Source of the DNA: Homarus americanus | Taxonomy: Eukaryota > Arthropoda > Malacostraca > Decapoda > Nephropidae | Length of the DNA stretch: 64,000 bases | Direction: 5' to 3' | Assembly: GCF_018991925.1 (NCBI RefSeq) | Contig: NW_024722158.1 | Span: 4,256,099 to 4,320,098, forward strand | Part shown: piece by piece, positions 11,936 to 23,600 of the stretch | Numbering within the stretch: the stretch's first letter is position 1 | Layout: each line of letters begins with the position of its first letter | The notes under the pieces: generated by a model | Told to the model about the DNA's origin: nothing | Database searches by the model: none | Seen by the model: the letters and a program-made list of their open reading frames with translations, nothing else | Made by a program: the position numbers and the translations under genes

Positions 11936-12007
11936 TTACTGTGTTACTGGTGTGTGTGAGAGATGTGGTAGTGGTGTATGCTCCGTGGTGTGAACTGCTT
12001 ATATATA
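11934..12007 (-). promoter_or_regulatory. TATA box and untranslated first exon of lectin copy 1
   Basis: TATATATAAG on the minus strand (12007-11998) is a good TATA box. Transcription would start about 25-30 bp later, near 11975. A splice donor CACA|GTAAGT at 11939-11934 would close a short untranslated exon, which would join the acceptor at 11113. Copy 2 keeps both elements although the surrounding sequence has diverged, which supports them. Confidence 0.55.
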
Positions 12008-12244
12008 TACCTGTCTCTCCTCGTCCTCCTGAACAATCCTGGTGAAGATGAATAGACACTAGACAGTGGTGCCTTCTCCTCCTGGGAAGTTCTGTGGAGT
12101 ATAATAGACAGTGCCTCTCTTCACCCACAATATACACAACTCATCACCTCCTTGACTGGGATTCTACCAGGATGTCCTACTGAGGTCACAAAGGTGAATT
12201 TCTGCCCCTGTCTCAGTGGACCAGCCAGACCATGAAAAAAAGAC

Positions 12245-12420
12245 GGATCACATGAAAATTAGGCCCCCTGTTTGTTTCACCTAATTATTAGATACTTAAC
12301 ACTAGTTATGTTAATTTAGGTTAGGTTATATTTGGTTAAGTTTTGTTAGATTAGGTTAAAGTTAGGGTGGTTAATCTTAAGGTGAAATTAACTGTGGGAG
12401 GTAACCACCGGGTCATCCAA
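12245..12420. repeat. Dispersed hairpin repeat (TTTCACCTGATGATTA family)
   Basis: An imperfect palindrome: one arm reads like TTTGTTTCACCTAATTATTA, the other like GGTTAATCTTAAGGTGAAAT, with TTAGG-like sequence in the loop. Other members are at about 9643-9748, 13401-13525, 17712-17850, 18583-18705, 23025-23165 and 25970-26105, with partial copies near 16540 and 24445-24590. Confidence 0.65.
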
Positions 12421-13032
12421 TTAACATACCATGTGTAAGAAAGTTTTAATGAGCTGTGAATCATGACTGTGGTAAAATGAGTCTTAATCTATAACTTTGG
12501 TGTTCTTTAGAACCTGGAAAAGTTTCTCCGTGTACAATATATTATCTGTTTCAATTATATAAAGATGAACTGCTGTGATACATGATTGTGACTATGTTTC
12601 TATTGGGGTTTCCACGTTGAACTGTTTCCTTTATTGCCTTTCTTTTTTGCCTAAATCCAAATAACATATCAGTTGTTCCTTAAGTCACACAAATATTTTA
12701 ATAGATTTTATTCTCAAGAGGTTGTCTTGTTGGTCACTTAGGCATGCCATTAAATGTGGCTTTGTTGTGTTAAACTTTCAACAGTCAAGGTTAGACACAG
12801 TCCAAGTTTGGTTTATGTTGTTTATTTTACTATAACTATTTCATGATTACTTTACATAGTTATTCAGTAAAACCATCATCATACAGGATTATAATGCTTC
12901 ATCATTGTATAGTGTATAGACAGTGTAGGTATACAATATAGCTACATACACAGTGTGGGTATACAAACAATGGTAAACAAAAAGTTGATTTGATCGATGA
13001 TAGCCAACAGTCATCATATTTCTTTCTTTCAG

Positions 13033-13125
13033 GAAACAGAGCTGTACCAGACACCTGAGAACAGCAACCTGGCGACCTACTGTGCAGGTTGTGGTGTAGG
13101 CCCTGTCAAGAGGTCTTACTACTGA
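13033..13125 (+). CDS. Putative plus-strand terminal exon, unknown protein (copy 2)
   Basis: An exact duplicate of the 30-codon exon at 9275-9367, with the same acceptor, TGA and downstream AATAAA (13303-13308). Here no LINE lies upstream: sequence continuous with 12751-12876 precedes it. Confidence 0.4.
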   Translation, partial: ETELYQTPENSNLATYCAGCGVGPVKRSYY

Positions 13126-13614
13126 CGTCACCCTTCACCTGCTGCAGGTGCTATAACACTCACCCTTAATATTCTTTATCGTCTTATAATTTACCATTAA
13201 TGATAACTTACTGAGAGATGCTCCAAGATACATAGTGATACAGTATATTGTTACATGTATCATCATTTACCAACATTACTCAGCACTGAATTTGCTGGTC
13301 CAAATAAACCTGCTGTGTATGTAAACTTTTATTATCGTCTGTATCTGGACAACCACATATAACATTATCACAAATAATAGATTAATTTTTTGCTCACCTT
13401 AAGATTAGGCACCCCAGCTTATTTCACCTGATGATTAACCATCATTAATGTTAACTTAACCTATCCATCCCAGGTAGCGTTAAGGTGGTTAATCTTTATG
13501 TTGTGGTTAATCTTTGCCTGTTATAAAACCCCGTCTGAGTGAGATCTTTGTTACTTTATTTTAATTATAAACTTCAATAATGTTTTGTCCTTTTGCAGTG
13601 AGTCAACAGAAGTG

Positions 13615-14867
13615 TCAGTAAGCAGGCCTGATCTTCATCTCTGTCGTCTTCAGGGAGTAATAATAACCTCGAAATCTCTTCCAGTTGACACCATCAGCTC
13701 TAGACGAGTGTGTGCCTCCGTGATACCTTCCGTTGAGGTTAGATTCGTGGCATTTGTTGTACCACCAAGCTCCTAGGTACCTGAAATAACAGAATAGAAA
13801 TGATGAGTCACACACACACACACACACACACACACGTTCTAGCATGATTCAAGACGGCTGAGACAAGGATAGGAATGGGATAATTTTTTGTGATGGGAAT
13901 ATTTTTTTACCATATAAAACCTATTAACTTCAGCACCTGTTAAAAGCATAATCGTTCATAGAGTTAAGGTTGTTAAAAATATTGAGCAATATTGATAGAA
14001 TATAAAATGAACTTGGTTATGTACAGTGAAAAGTAGATAAATATATAGAAAGTTTTTATCTAATGTTTATGGTATTGCAAAGTGAGAGAAGGTGAAGAGA
14101 GAGAGAGAGAGAGATAGTAATAATTGTAGTTTTCCTGTAATACTGGTGCCTGAGTTAGTGAAGTGTATAAGAACTCTCTGTGAGTATCTCCTTGTTCTGT
14201 ATTTTAAACTGAAGCCATACTGTACTCACGTTACTGCACAGCTGCCTGCGTTATTGTCATGATCCACATCTTTCGTGGAAAACTTGTTGAGGTTTCCATA
14301 TGTGAAGGAGTCACCAGCGTTGCCAGTGTAACCGTTAACTTCCAGCTTGTAAAAGGCGGTCCTGTCGTGCACGTAGAAGAACTGGTACTGGGCCCACCGT
14401 TTGTCATTGTCAAAGTCTGTTAAATCAAACCGTATCTGGTTAAATGTTTGGTCGGTGAGAGCGTGGATGTGGTCGAGTCCCAGCCAAAACTGGCCGGAGA
14501 TGTTGCCAAAGCCTAGCGCGTACTCCATCCACGTGCGGTAGAAATCTTCCTGCGGGAGCACATCTTCCCTTCGTTGGATGACTGTCCAGCCACCTCCTTC
14601 TGTGTCCAAGTCACAGTAGACACGGACAGGACGCTGGGGGCAGCAGTCATAGGGATAGATGGTGTAGACCCCACTGATACGGTGGCCGTGATCCTGTACC
14701 TCCCGACAGTTGCGGTTGTGGAAGCCAAGTTCCGGCCACAGCAGGTCAGCGAGGAGAAGGTCATCAGTGGAGTTGTCATTGAGCCCCATCACTGGCTTGC
14801 TACAGGCGACCACCAACACCGCCACCAACACCAACATTGGCTTCTCCATCCTCATCCTCACAATAAC
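13615..14867 (-). CDS. Secreted fibrinogen-related lectin (FReD), copy 2
   Basis: Same architecture as copy 1. The first coding exon is 14867-14230 (ATG at 14855 or 14849) and the second is 13780-13615. The first-exon protein is identical to copy 1. The second exon differs by three bases and all three change amino acids: Ser to Arg in THSS[S/R]ADG, Glu to Lys in VNW[E/K]RF, and Asp to Tyr in GY[D/Y]YSL. All three fall in the C-terminal ligand-pocket side of the domain. No disabling change is seen. The upstream TATA and first exon are retained but diverged, so the two genes could be expressed differently. Confidence 0.88.
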
Positions 14868-15199
14868 CTGTACAGGACATAAAATTTTGTTAGTTGAAAG
14901 ACATTTTGGTACCAAGTTATTTATAGCAACAACTGCACATAGAACTAACAGTTGTCTTTAAAAGTTAAACTTATTTTTCCTATATATTAATTGTTATATC
15001 ATTCATTAGAGTCAACTGAGATATATAAAGTGTGTTGTTTTATTATGTTCAGTAAAGTAACATAATAAAGTAGCTTCAGGACTTGGGAGTAATGAACTGA
15101 TGTAGTCTGGTTAGTTATGATGGAATACACTGTTTTGTGGAGAAATAATGACTTTTGTCTCTAATTACAACTTATTCTTCATTAAGTGACTTATGTCTC

Positions 15200-15500
15200 T
15201 TGAGTGAGTCAGAGACGACTCATTAAGTGTTTGCAAGGATGACTCTTAATATTGACTGTTATTGAGGACTGACTCCCTTAGTTTTTGACTCGATGGTGAT
15301 TTAACACTGCGAGTGACTCAGGGATGACTTAACACTGTGAGTGACTCAGGGATGACTTAACACTGAGTGACTCAGGAATGACTTATCACTGTGAGTGTCT
15401 CAGGGATGACTTAACACTGTGAGTGACTTAGTGATGACTTTTCACCGAGTGATTCTATGAGTGACTCAGTGATGACTTAACACTTACTGTGAGTGAGTCG
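15200..15500. promoter_or_regulatory. AP-1-site minisatellite in the 5' intron of lectin copy 2
   Basis: The same GAGTGACTCAGGGATGACTT array as in copy 1, but shorter and with different copy order. TGACTCA or TGAGTCA occurs near 15205, 15313, 15341, 15368 and 15465. Confidence 0.5.
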
Positions 15501-15510
15501 GTTAACTATA

Positions 15511-15589
15511 ACTTACTGTGGCTCGGTTGTGTGAGCTGTGAGATGGGATGGTGTTTTGGGCTCCGTGGTGTTTAATGCTGCTTATATAT
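15511..15589 (-). promoter_or_regulatory. TATA box and untranslated first exon of lectin copy 2
   Basis: Minus-strand TATATAAG (15588-15581) is followed by a donor CCACA|GTAAGT at 15516-15511, matching the arrangement of copy 1. The flanking sequence has drifted considerably from copy 1. Confidence 0.5.
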
Positions 15590-15759
15590 CAGTGCCCCAT
15601 CTCCCAGACCGGGACTCGGGGGAAACACTTACTACGATTGTCAATGTGAATTTCTGTCCCTGGCAACAGTGGACCAACCAGGCCATGAAAAAAGAGACAG
15701 ATCACATGAAGATTAGACACTACAGTACTGTACCTCAGCGTCTTTCACTGGATCATTAT

Positions 15760-16242
15760 TACTGTCCATTTTTTATAGCTTCTGTTATAAGCTCTTTTTT
15801 TTTAATTAGCTTTCGTTATGTATGTGCTTTAATAATTGTTTATGTATTTCTATTTTAGTTAGTTGTAGTATAATAATTTAGTCTATTTTTTAAAGCTTCC
15901 ATTTTATAATTTTTTCAGCTTTCATTATTCTGTACACATTTTGTCATTATGTTTTTTAGCTTCTGTTATGTTATTTTTAGCTTTCATGGTATTTTTTTAG
16001 CTTTCATTATTTTGTTTTTTGCTCCGTTATCTTTTATTTAAACCTCCATTATATGTTTTTACCTTTCATTCTACTGTGTCCTTGTTTTTATTTTATATGC
16101 TTTTAGTTTCATTTCCACCTGTATTTTTCTGTAGTTTTCATATTATTTTTTTTTTCGTCTGTGAATAGTTGGTTAGCTCGTCAACGGTGGGCGTGAGGAG
16201 GAGTTTCTGCTGTAGTTGTCCCGCCATGTTGCCAAGAACAAC

Positions 16243-16273
<31 letters not shown>

Positions 16274-17060
16274 TCCTTGATCACTATCTGTGTTGGGTCA
16301 CTGTCAGGGTTGAAAGCAGTCTGGTCAGTTCAGAGACTTATAAATGTATTTAGAGAGAATTGATGAATGGAGGTGAATATTGGAGAAATGAGGGAGGGTG
16401 GATTAGGTTAGGTTAGATTAGGTTAGGTTAGATTAGGTTAGGTTAGTATAAAATAGGTTAGGTTTGGTTTGGTTAGGTTAGGTTAGGTTAGGTTAGTATA
16501 TAATAGGTTAGGTTTGCATTGATTTGGTTAACGTTCAGATGAAATAAACTGGGGTGCTTTATCATCAGGTGATCCATGTGACCTGCAACACGTTAACACA
16601 GATATGTAAACACTACGTCAAGAAGGATCTGCGACTTATATTATGTAAAACTCAACACACACAGACTACAAGACTGGCCTTTTAATCAACCCTGACCTCT
16701 GCCACCCTCAAGAGGAGCCATGAGTCCTTGTTGCCTCCCCTCACACAGCCTCCCTCACACCCTTCACATAGCCTCCCTCACACCCTTCACACAGCCTCCC
16801 TCACACCCTTCACACAGCCTCCCTCACACCCTTCACACAGCCTCCCTCACACAGCCTCCCCTCACACCCTTCACACAGCCTCCTCACACAGCCTCCTCAC
16901 ACCCTTCACATAGCCTCCCTCACACCCTTCACACAGCCTCCCTCACACAGCCTCCCTCACACCCTTCACACAGCCTCCCTCACACAGCCTCCCTCACACC
17001 CCTCACACAGCCTCCCTTACACAGCCTCCCTTACACACCCCTCTCCTCATAACACCCCTC
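15760..17060. repeat. T-rich region, GA tract, TTAGG tract and CCTCCCTCACAC minisatellite
   Basis: 15760-16160 is T-rich with recurring AGCTTTCATTAT and AGCTTCTGTTAT words. (GA)n is at 16245-16273 and interstitial TTAGG at 16405-16510. A minisatellite with unit near CCTCCCTCACACCCTTCACA plus CAG fills 16735-17045. No gene is seen. Confidence 0.8.
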
Positions 17061-17264
17061 ATATCAGTACCCCTCACCCAGGCGGTATTAACCTTGAACA
17101 CAGACATCCGTGAAACGCACAACTGGGATTGATGTACGTAACAGAGATGTGGCGGCAGGCAAAAGGAAAAAAAAGACTAAACCTTGGATACTTACAAAAA
17201 CCTTAGAAAATAACAATAACCTTGGACACTAACTAATGGAGATGGTAGAAATAATCATGTAATA

Positions 17265-17380
17265 TTATTATTTTATATTTTGAATTTTTATTATTATTAT
17301 ATATTTAGATTTTTTATTATTATTGTTATTGTTATTTATTATTTTTATTATTTTAAATATTATTTATATTTATTATTATT

Positions 17381-17465
<85 letters not shown>
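17265..17465. repeat. AT-rich tract ending in a (TTA)n microsatellite
   Basis: A poly-Ile/Leu/Tyr frame is only the translation of TTA/ATT repeats. The perfect TTA run covers about 17388-17464. Confidence 0.92.
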
Positions 17466-17469
17466 CAGT

Positions 17470-20240
17470 ACCTGTACTTATTTGACAAAATTTGCAAATT
17501 CAGTCATGTATCTTCCTTATTCACAGAAGTATTTACTAATTTATATTCCTACCATTTGGTTCCTTCACTGATTGCGTCACTTTTTAAATCTCATTAGTAC
17601 TGTACCACTGATGTGAGAGCCAGGCCTGTCAGAAACTAGTTTTGTTTGGATAGTTTTAATGTGTTGGCTATGTAAATATTGAGATTTGTTACTGTATTTA
17701 TGGGTGTTTAACCTAAGTTTATTTCACCTGAAGAGTCAACACCCTAGTTTATTTTACCTGATGATTAGACACCCTTACACAATCTGGGGATTGGGTGTGG
17801 TTAGCTTTAGGGTGTCTCATCATCAGGTGGTCCAACTTATGTTGTGTTTTTTGCTTAATTTACAGAATAATATGACTCAAATTGTATTGGAATCTTGCTT
17901 GACTTTGTACACTTTATGCAGGTGGAGAGAGACAACTTGGGTTCATCACCTGGTGTGTCTGGCCGGGTGTGGATCAGTGAGTACCAAGGCCCTCTCCTTT
18001 CTTTCTTAATCAGTGAATGAATTTCTACCTCTGGCTGTAGATAGACTTTAAGGTGCGTGGACTACTGTACTGTACTGTATTTGGTTGGGATGTGGAGTAT
18101 TTTTATTGTGTGAGGGAGAGGGGGGGTGTTTAGGTGTGTTTTTTTTGTTTTTATTGGGAAAGATTAAAGTTTCGTCCCCAGAAGTTTTCAGGGTTATGGT
18201 CTGGCCAGCTTTGTTTTAATACAGTAATGTTGTTAGTTTTATTTTATTGTATGTACTTTTTCATATATATTTTATTATTTATTTGTTCTTTTGCACTTGT
18301 TGGAGTAGCACAGAATGGTGTTTGATAACCTGTTGTATACTGTACCTACACTTGATATGTGGGGTCAAATAACACAGAGACAGAATGTGACATATTTTTT
18401 TTTATTAATAACAAGCAGCAGTTATAACACCGTACTAAAGAAATAAATACTGCACCAAAATTAAATAACAACAAGATTCTCCACAAAATTGTAACAGTTT
18501 ATAATAAATTAAAACTTAACAGAAACAAAACATTACCTCCCCCCCCAAAAAAAAATTCTTGTCTTAAATGAATAAAAGTTAATCACCTGAAAATTACACA
18601 TCCCAGTTTATTTCACCTGATGATTAAACAACTTAATGCTATTTGGGGGGATTTAATTTGGGTTAGGTTAGCATTAGGACATGTAATCATCAGGTGACAT
18701 ACTCTGAGATGCCTATTCGGCATGTTGATCCATACAAACTAAACAAACAATAACAAGAAGCAGCTCCAACATGTATATGAAGGGTTAAAAGCGATTGATA
18801 CTACCTGTAGCTGGATAGATAGATAAGAGAGATAAAACAATAGATAGACAGGTTTGGCATTAATCAATTATCTACGTATATTCTAACATCTTTACTCTCA
18901 AGGAATACTGTATATATCTTGGGAATTTGGACAATCTAGACCCTGGGAAATAATATAGTACAATACTGTAGTGTCTTTTACCAGTATCACGACGACAGCA
19001 GCCCACACCCACTCTCTAGGTAATGCTCTACAGTACTGTATATGATGGAAGTCTCGGCAAAAAAGCACGTTGGCTAATACTTAAAAAGCATTCCCGAAAG
19101 CTAGGGATAATAAAGGTGTCCTTAACCCATCTGACCCAATTTTGAAAACTTAATATTGTATCGTCCAAAATATTACAGTTAAAACAAGACAGAATAAATC
19201 ATAAGTGTTGTTTGTCAGGTGTAATAATTTGGCATGTTATATGTATACCTGTATGTATAATAAGTTTTAAAAGGGGTTAAATAATTCATGGACACCCTAA
19301 CTGAATTATATCATTAGAAAGGAAGAAAGTCACTTAATACAGTACTATTGAGATTATTACAGGCTGTTGATATCTAAAACAATTTACAGCACTACTGTAT
19401 AATATGTTTTTAATATAAAGAAAAAATCACAGTAAACTTGGGTTAAGTTGGACACTCCCTCACGGTTGTTCTCAAGTAGACTGAAGAAAAGTAGATTTCA
19501 GACAACCCATCAACTTTGGAGCCAAATGTTCTTTTATGTAAAATTAGTCACAGGTTTATAGTGAGCGCCGATCTAGTATGTATACAACAGTGGTTTAGTC
19601 CGCGTATAAAGCAACTGTCTCTTGCAGTCTCTCTTGTCAGGTTCTTGTGTACGAGAGCTAACAGTTCTAGGGTTAATAATGCATTCCTATTCTCAGTACT
19701 GTATATACACTGTATGGCTTAAAATCAAAATGCTTTATAATTCTGGGTTTTTCATATGAATGATTAATTGCATCATAAGGAATGCAGCTGCAGGTATTTG
19801 GTGTCTCAAACTGATAACACGGATGGAATTTTGTGCGTCATAAACTGAATGTGCTGTGGGAATAATCATATAAGATGACAGCTCTACAAGACACTGGAGT
19901 CAGTAGTAGCACGTATCTGACACTTGAGGCCCATGATAAGGTGGTTTGAGTTGTATATCCCCAAAGACTTGTGTTTCATCAATATTATCTTATACTAACA
20001 AAATTTATATCATCCACAAGCCATTAATATGGATTTAAGATAATCTAATATAGATCTTAAAGCAAAATCTGTTAAACAGTTTCTCATGTATAATTAATCC
20101 ATTTAAAGATTTTGTTTTAACAATGAGTGTTTAATCTTTAGTTACATAACTTGTCGGGTCAAGAGCGTTGGGGCAATTTGGGATCCACACAGCTGCCTTG
20201 TCTTGCTTCCTGGGGATACTTCCTGGTGTGTGTGTTTACT
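17470..20240. other. Intergenic DNA, no gene recognised
   Basis: AT-rich sequence with two members of the dispersed hairpin family (17712-17850 and 18583-18705) and scattered TACTGTAC/GTACAGTA words. No frame resembles a known protein and no convincing exon series was found. Confidence 0.6.
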
Positions 20241-20243
20241 TAC

Positions 20244-20516
20244 AGAGGTGTATCATGTCCTGGTGTACAGGAAGAGGTGTATCATGTCCTGGTGTACAGG
20301 AAGAGGTGTATCATGTCCTGGTGTACAGGAAGAGGTGTATCATGTCCTGGTGTACAGGAAGAGATGTATCATGTCCTGGTGTACAGGAAGAGGTGTATCA
20401 TGTCCTGGTGTACAGGAAGAGGTGTATCATGTCCTGGTGTACAGGAAGAGGTGTATCATGTCTTGGTGTACAGGAAGAGATGTATCATGTCCTGGTGTAC
20501 AGGAAGAGATGTATAC
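20244..20516. repeat. 29-bp minisatellite just beyond the LPMO stop
   Basis: About nine copies of GAGGTGTATCATGTCCTGGT plus GTACAGGAA. Since 29 is not a multiple of three, all three plus frames stay open across it. It lies about 90 bp downstream of the oxygenase stop codon and could fall in its 3' UTR. Confidence 0.9.
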
Positions 20517-20604
20517 CAATCTTGAAGAGGGTTATTTTGGTGTTATAAGAGGTATGTATACAGTATATATGTGTGTGTGTGTCTTAGAAAACACTAAAGG
20601 AGAA

Positions 20605-23600
20605 CTAGCTGCAGACACATTCATCTGGTGGGCAGTCTGAAGGGTATCTAAGACAGACTTGGTGGCAATAGACATCAGAGTCTCTTAGTTCAGCCAATTT
20701 CCCGATGGCCTTGCAGTCTACCCTGTAAAATGGAGATGAGAATTAGTGTGGGAGTGAGATAGGTACAGTAACTCACAAGAGGTCATAGATGAACGAGACA
20801 TTGAAGGAGGATTTTTACCTTTAGGACTAAATGCGAAAGCAACTTACACACAATGGCAGATATCCGGGTTGCAGTTGGGTGGGTATTGCATGCAATTCTC
20901 CTTGCAGAATTTGTTCATGCCTTCTACTGTTGCATAGCTTGCCCTTGCCTGACACAGCTGGGACCTGCCACAGAAAAAGCTGTTACGAAATTTCTGAGCC
21001 ATTAATATGTCACCTTTTACAGCACATTACTGTGCTCACAGAACAGCCACTTGACACTCAATAACACTATCATATTGACTTAAAATTTAAATGTAGAAAT
21101 AGTGAATACTGACACTTTGTCCAATAAGATTGTGGGAGGCACTTGTCAACTTGCTTTGGGTGAATGTGGTATTGTGTGTGTGTGTGTATGGGTTGGTGTA
21201 TAGTATTTTTACCACATCTGTCATCACAGATCTACTCAGCATTATTGTTATATGGTCATTTTCCACACTTGAGTGAGTTAACCATGATTAGCTGATGACA
21301 GCTTTCCATGTTGCATTGTCTCTTGTCAGGCTCCTAACTCTAATGTCACTTCTTACATCCTCTCCCTATGTCATTCTTGGCTTGCCCCTAGCTCTCCCCC
21401 CTCCACATTTATACTCCTGCACCTCTTGACCCAATTGGTCTAATCCACTCCATATGCCCAAGCCAACTTGGCCTGCTTCTACGCAGAACTTTGCCAATAA
21501 TCTCAATAACTAGCCGACAGAGAATTCTATCTCTTATAATTTTTAATTGTTGTTGGACTCGTGTATTACTAACATTGTTATGCACATAAAGACCATAGTT
21601 GTTGAAGTGCTTTACTTTTACATTTTTACTTACTTATATCCTCTTCGCCACTGATTGGCGAGTTAGCTGCTTGGGCGATCGGTCACGTAATAAAATTTTA
21701 ACAACAGTATCTGCCATCCTCTTAGCCTCCTGTCTTTCACTATCATATTACACATCCATCTCACCTTTCTCATATCAGCTCTCTTTAGTCCATTTATGCT
21801 ATTACTTCAGAAAAAGGCCTTATGGATGCTTCATCTAAAATCCTTGTACAGCACTCACTATTGATGAGCTCCTCCTCACCTGACAACCAGAGGTTTGAGA
21901 CCACTATCCGTAGGCTTGGTATGAGGATCATGGGGCATGCCAGGGAAGAAGCCCCTAAAGTACAGTGCCCACGGGTTTTCCACTTTGTCGTGGCTTGGTG
22001 GACTATGACCCGTGTTGGTTGTGATGTAAACGTCAGCACAATTCACGAATGTTTCTTGTGGCCCCTTGCCTTGTGCTACCTCGCCAGTCAACTTGTCTTT
22101 GCCCCAGGTGTTCCCTAAAGGACATAGAGGATTAGTTGTCTTTGTTAAGAGAATTTCATTAGGTCTTATGACTTGCTTCATGGCACCCCAGACAGTATGT
22201 GATGACTGCCTGGTCCCTGTTACTATAAAACACCGGCTGGTTGAATAGCCCAGTCTGGGGGACCTTGGGAGGAGGTAGGAGATGGTAACCTTGGTTCTCA
22301 GAGCAGATGTCTCGGCTCCAGTTACATTATATTATACTGTACTGTATATATTTATAAAAAAGAATATAATCATATGAGTATAGCCACATCTATATGTACA
22401 GTATAGTATTTAAATAGATATTGTATCTCTTTTTAAGTGAATACAGTGTTGCTTAACTGTTACAATGCCAGATGTACTACTGTTCAGTATATAAAAAATA
22501 TCTATCTATATGTCACATCCTTCTGAGTTGATTGTCACATTGGGAGCGCCTTCTAGCTTCCCCCAACCACTGTTAAAATCATCTTGGCCAAGAACTTAAA
22601 TTGTAATACTTAAAAATTTATATTAAAAAAGTCAAGAGTTTAAAACCTAACAGTTAAGAGCTTCAGTTCTCCTCATTAAAATTTAATGCCATGTGTATGG
22701 GGTCCTCTCGGAGCTGAATAAAATATTAGAAGTGGCATCCTTATAGTGAAGGGTTAAGAACTTATTCTTAATGTGTGAGAAATCAAAGTGATATAAGTAT
22801 GGTCATTGTACAGTCGAGGACAAAAGTTCACTCCTCTTGGTGAAACTGAGTCACAGGAATGTGTCTCCAATTTACTTAGTCTGACTGCCGTTTAGTGCTG
22901 ATGTACTATTTTTATCTCATTTGGGAGGGAACATATTTTTTACCCTAACTGTACATTGTGTGTTAAATCATTGTACAGTACTCAGTTGATTTATTGTCCT
23001 TAAGAAACTAAATCAGGACCAAGTGAAGATTGGCCAAATGGAACTTATTACTCCTGAAGATAACCTCCCTAGCACTACTTGGGGGAGGGTTTGGTTAGGT
23101 TAAGTTAGCATTAGGGTGGATGATCTTCAGGTGAAATAAGCTGGGGTGCAAATTATAAGGTGATCCTAGTTATGCTATTCAGTAGGTTAAATTATTGTGG
23201 GGAAGGAAAGGGGTTTACAATAAAGGCAAAGAGCTGCTGACCTGCAAAGTATTTCCACTGTATGACGCAGTTGGTGCAGGTGATGCCCTCTGGTAACTTC
23301 ACTTTCCACTTGAACACTATTGTCTTGGGACTATCCTCTGGTATGATGAAACTGGTCTTCCCTGTGTCGACAACAGGTAGCACATACCTGTAGGAGAGTA
23401 TCACCCCATCAGGAAGAGAATTACAGTAACATGATGCAGACTTTACAGGTGAGCATCTCCCGGTGTCCATGAGGGGGCAGCAACTTCTCCCTATTTTGGA
23501 CAGCTCTTCCTTCCTCCCTCCCTCCTTCCCTCCCTCCCCAGAAAACAAATACTGTACTAGCAGTACCACTAAATTCTCTGTGAATTTTAGATGCTGTTAT

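Larger units (their letters stand above)
7200..15720. repeat. Tandem segmental duplication carrying the lectin gene
   Basis: Copy 1 is about 7200-12250 (without its LINE, about 3.3 kb) and copy 2 is 12748-15720. The gene-bearing cores, 9119-11570 and 12877-15327, are almost identical. From about 10080 to 11540 I see no difference except microsatellite length. Outside the core the copies still align but are clearly diverged: 7203-7328 against 12751-12876 differs at roughly one base in eight, and the promoter side (11930-12250 against 15490-15720) is more diverged still. Copy 2 has a 20-bp extra repeat near 13496. Confidence 0.85.

Noticed and set aside
20151..20640. Three overlapping plus frames repeating VYRKRCIMSW-type peptides
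   Set aside because: The 29-bp satellite read in its three frames.
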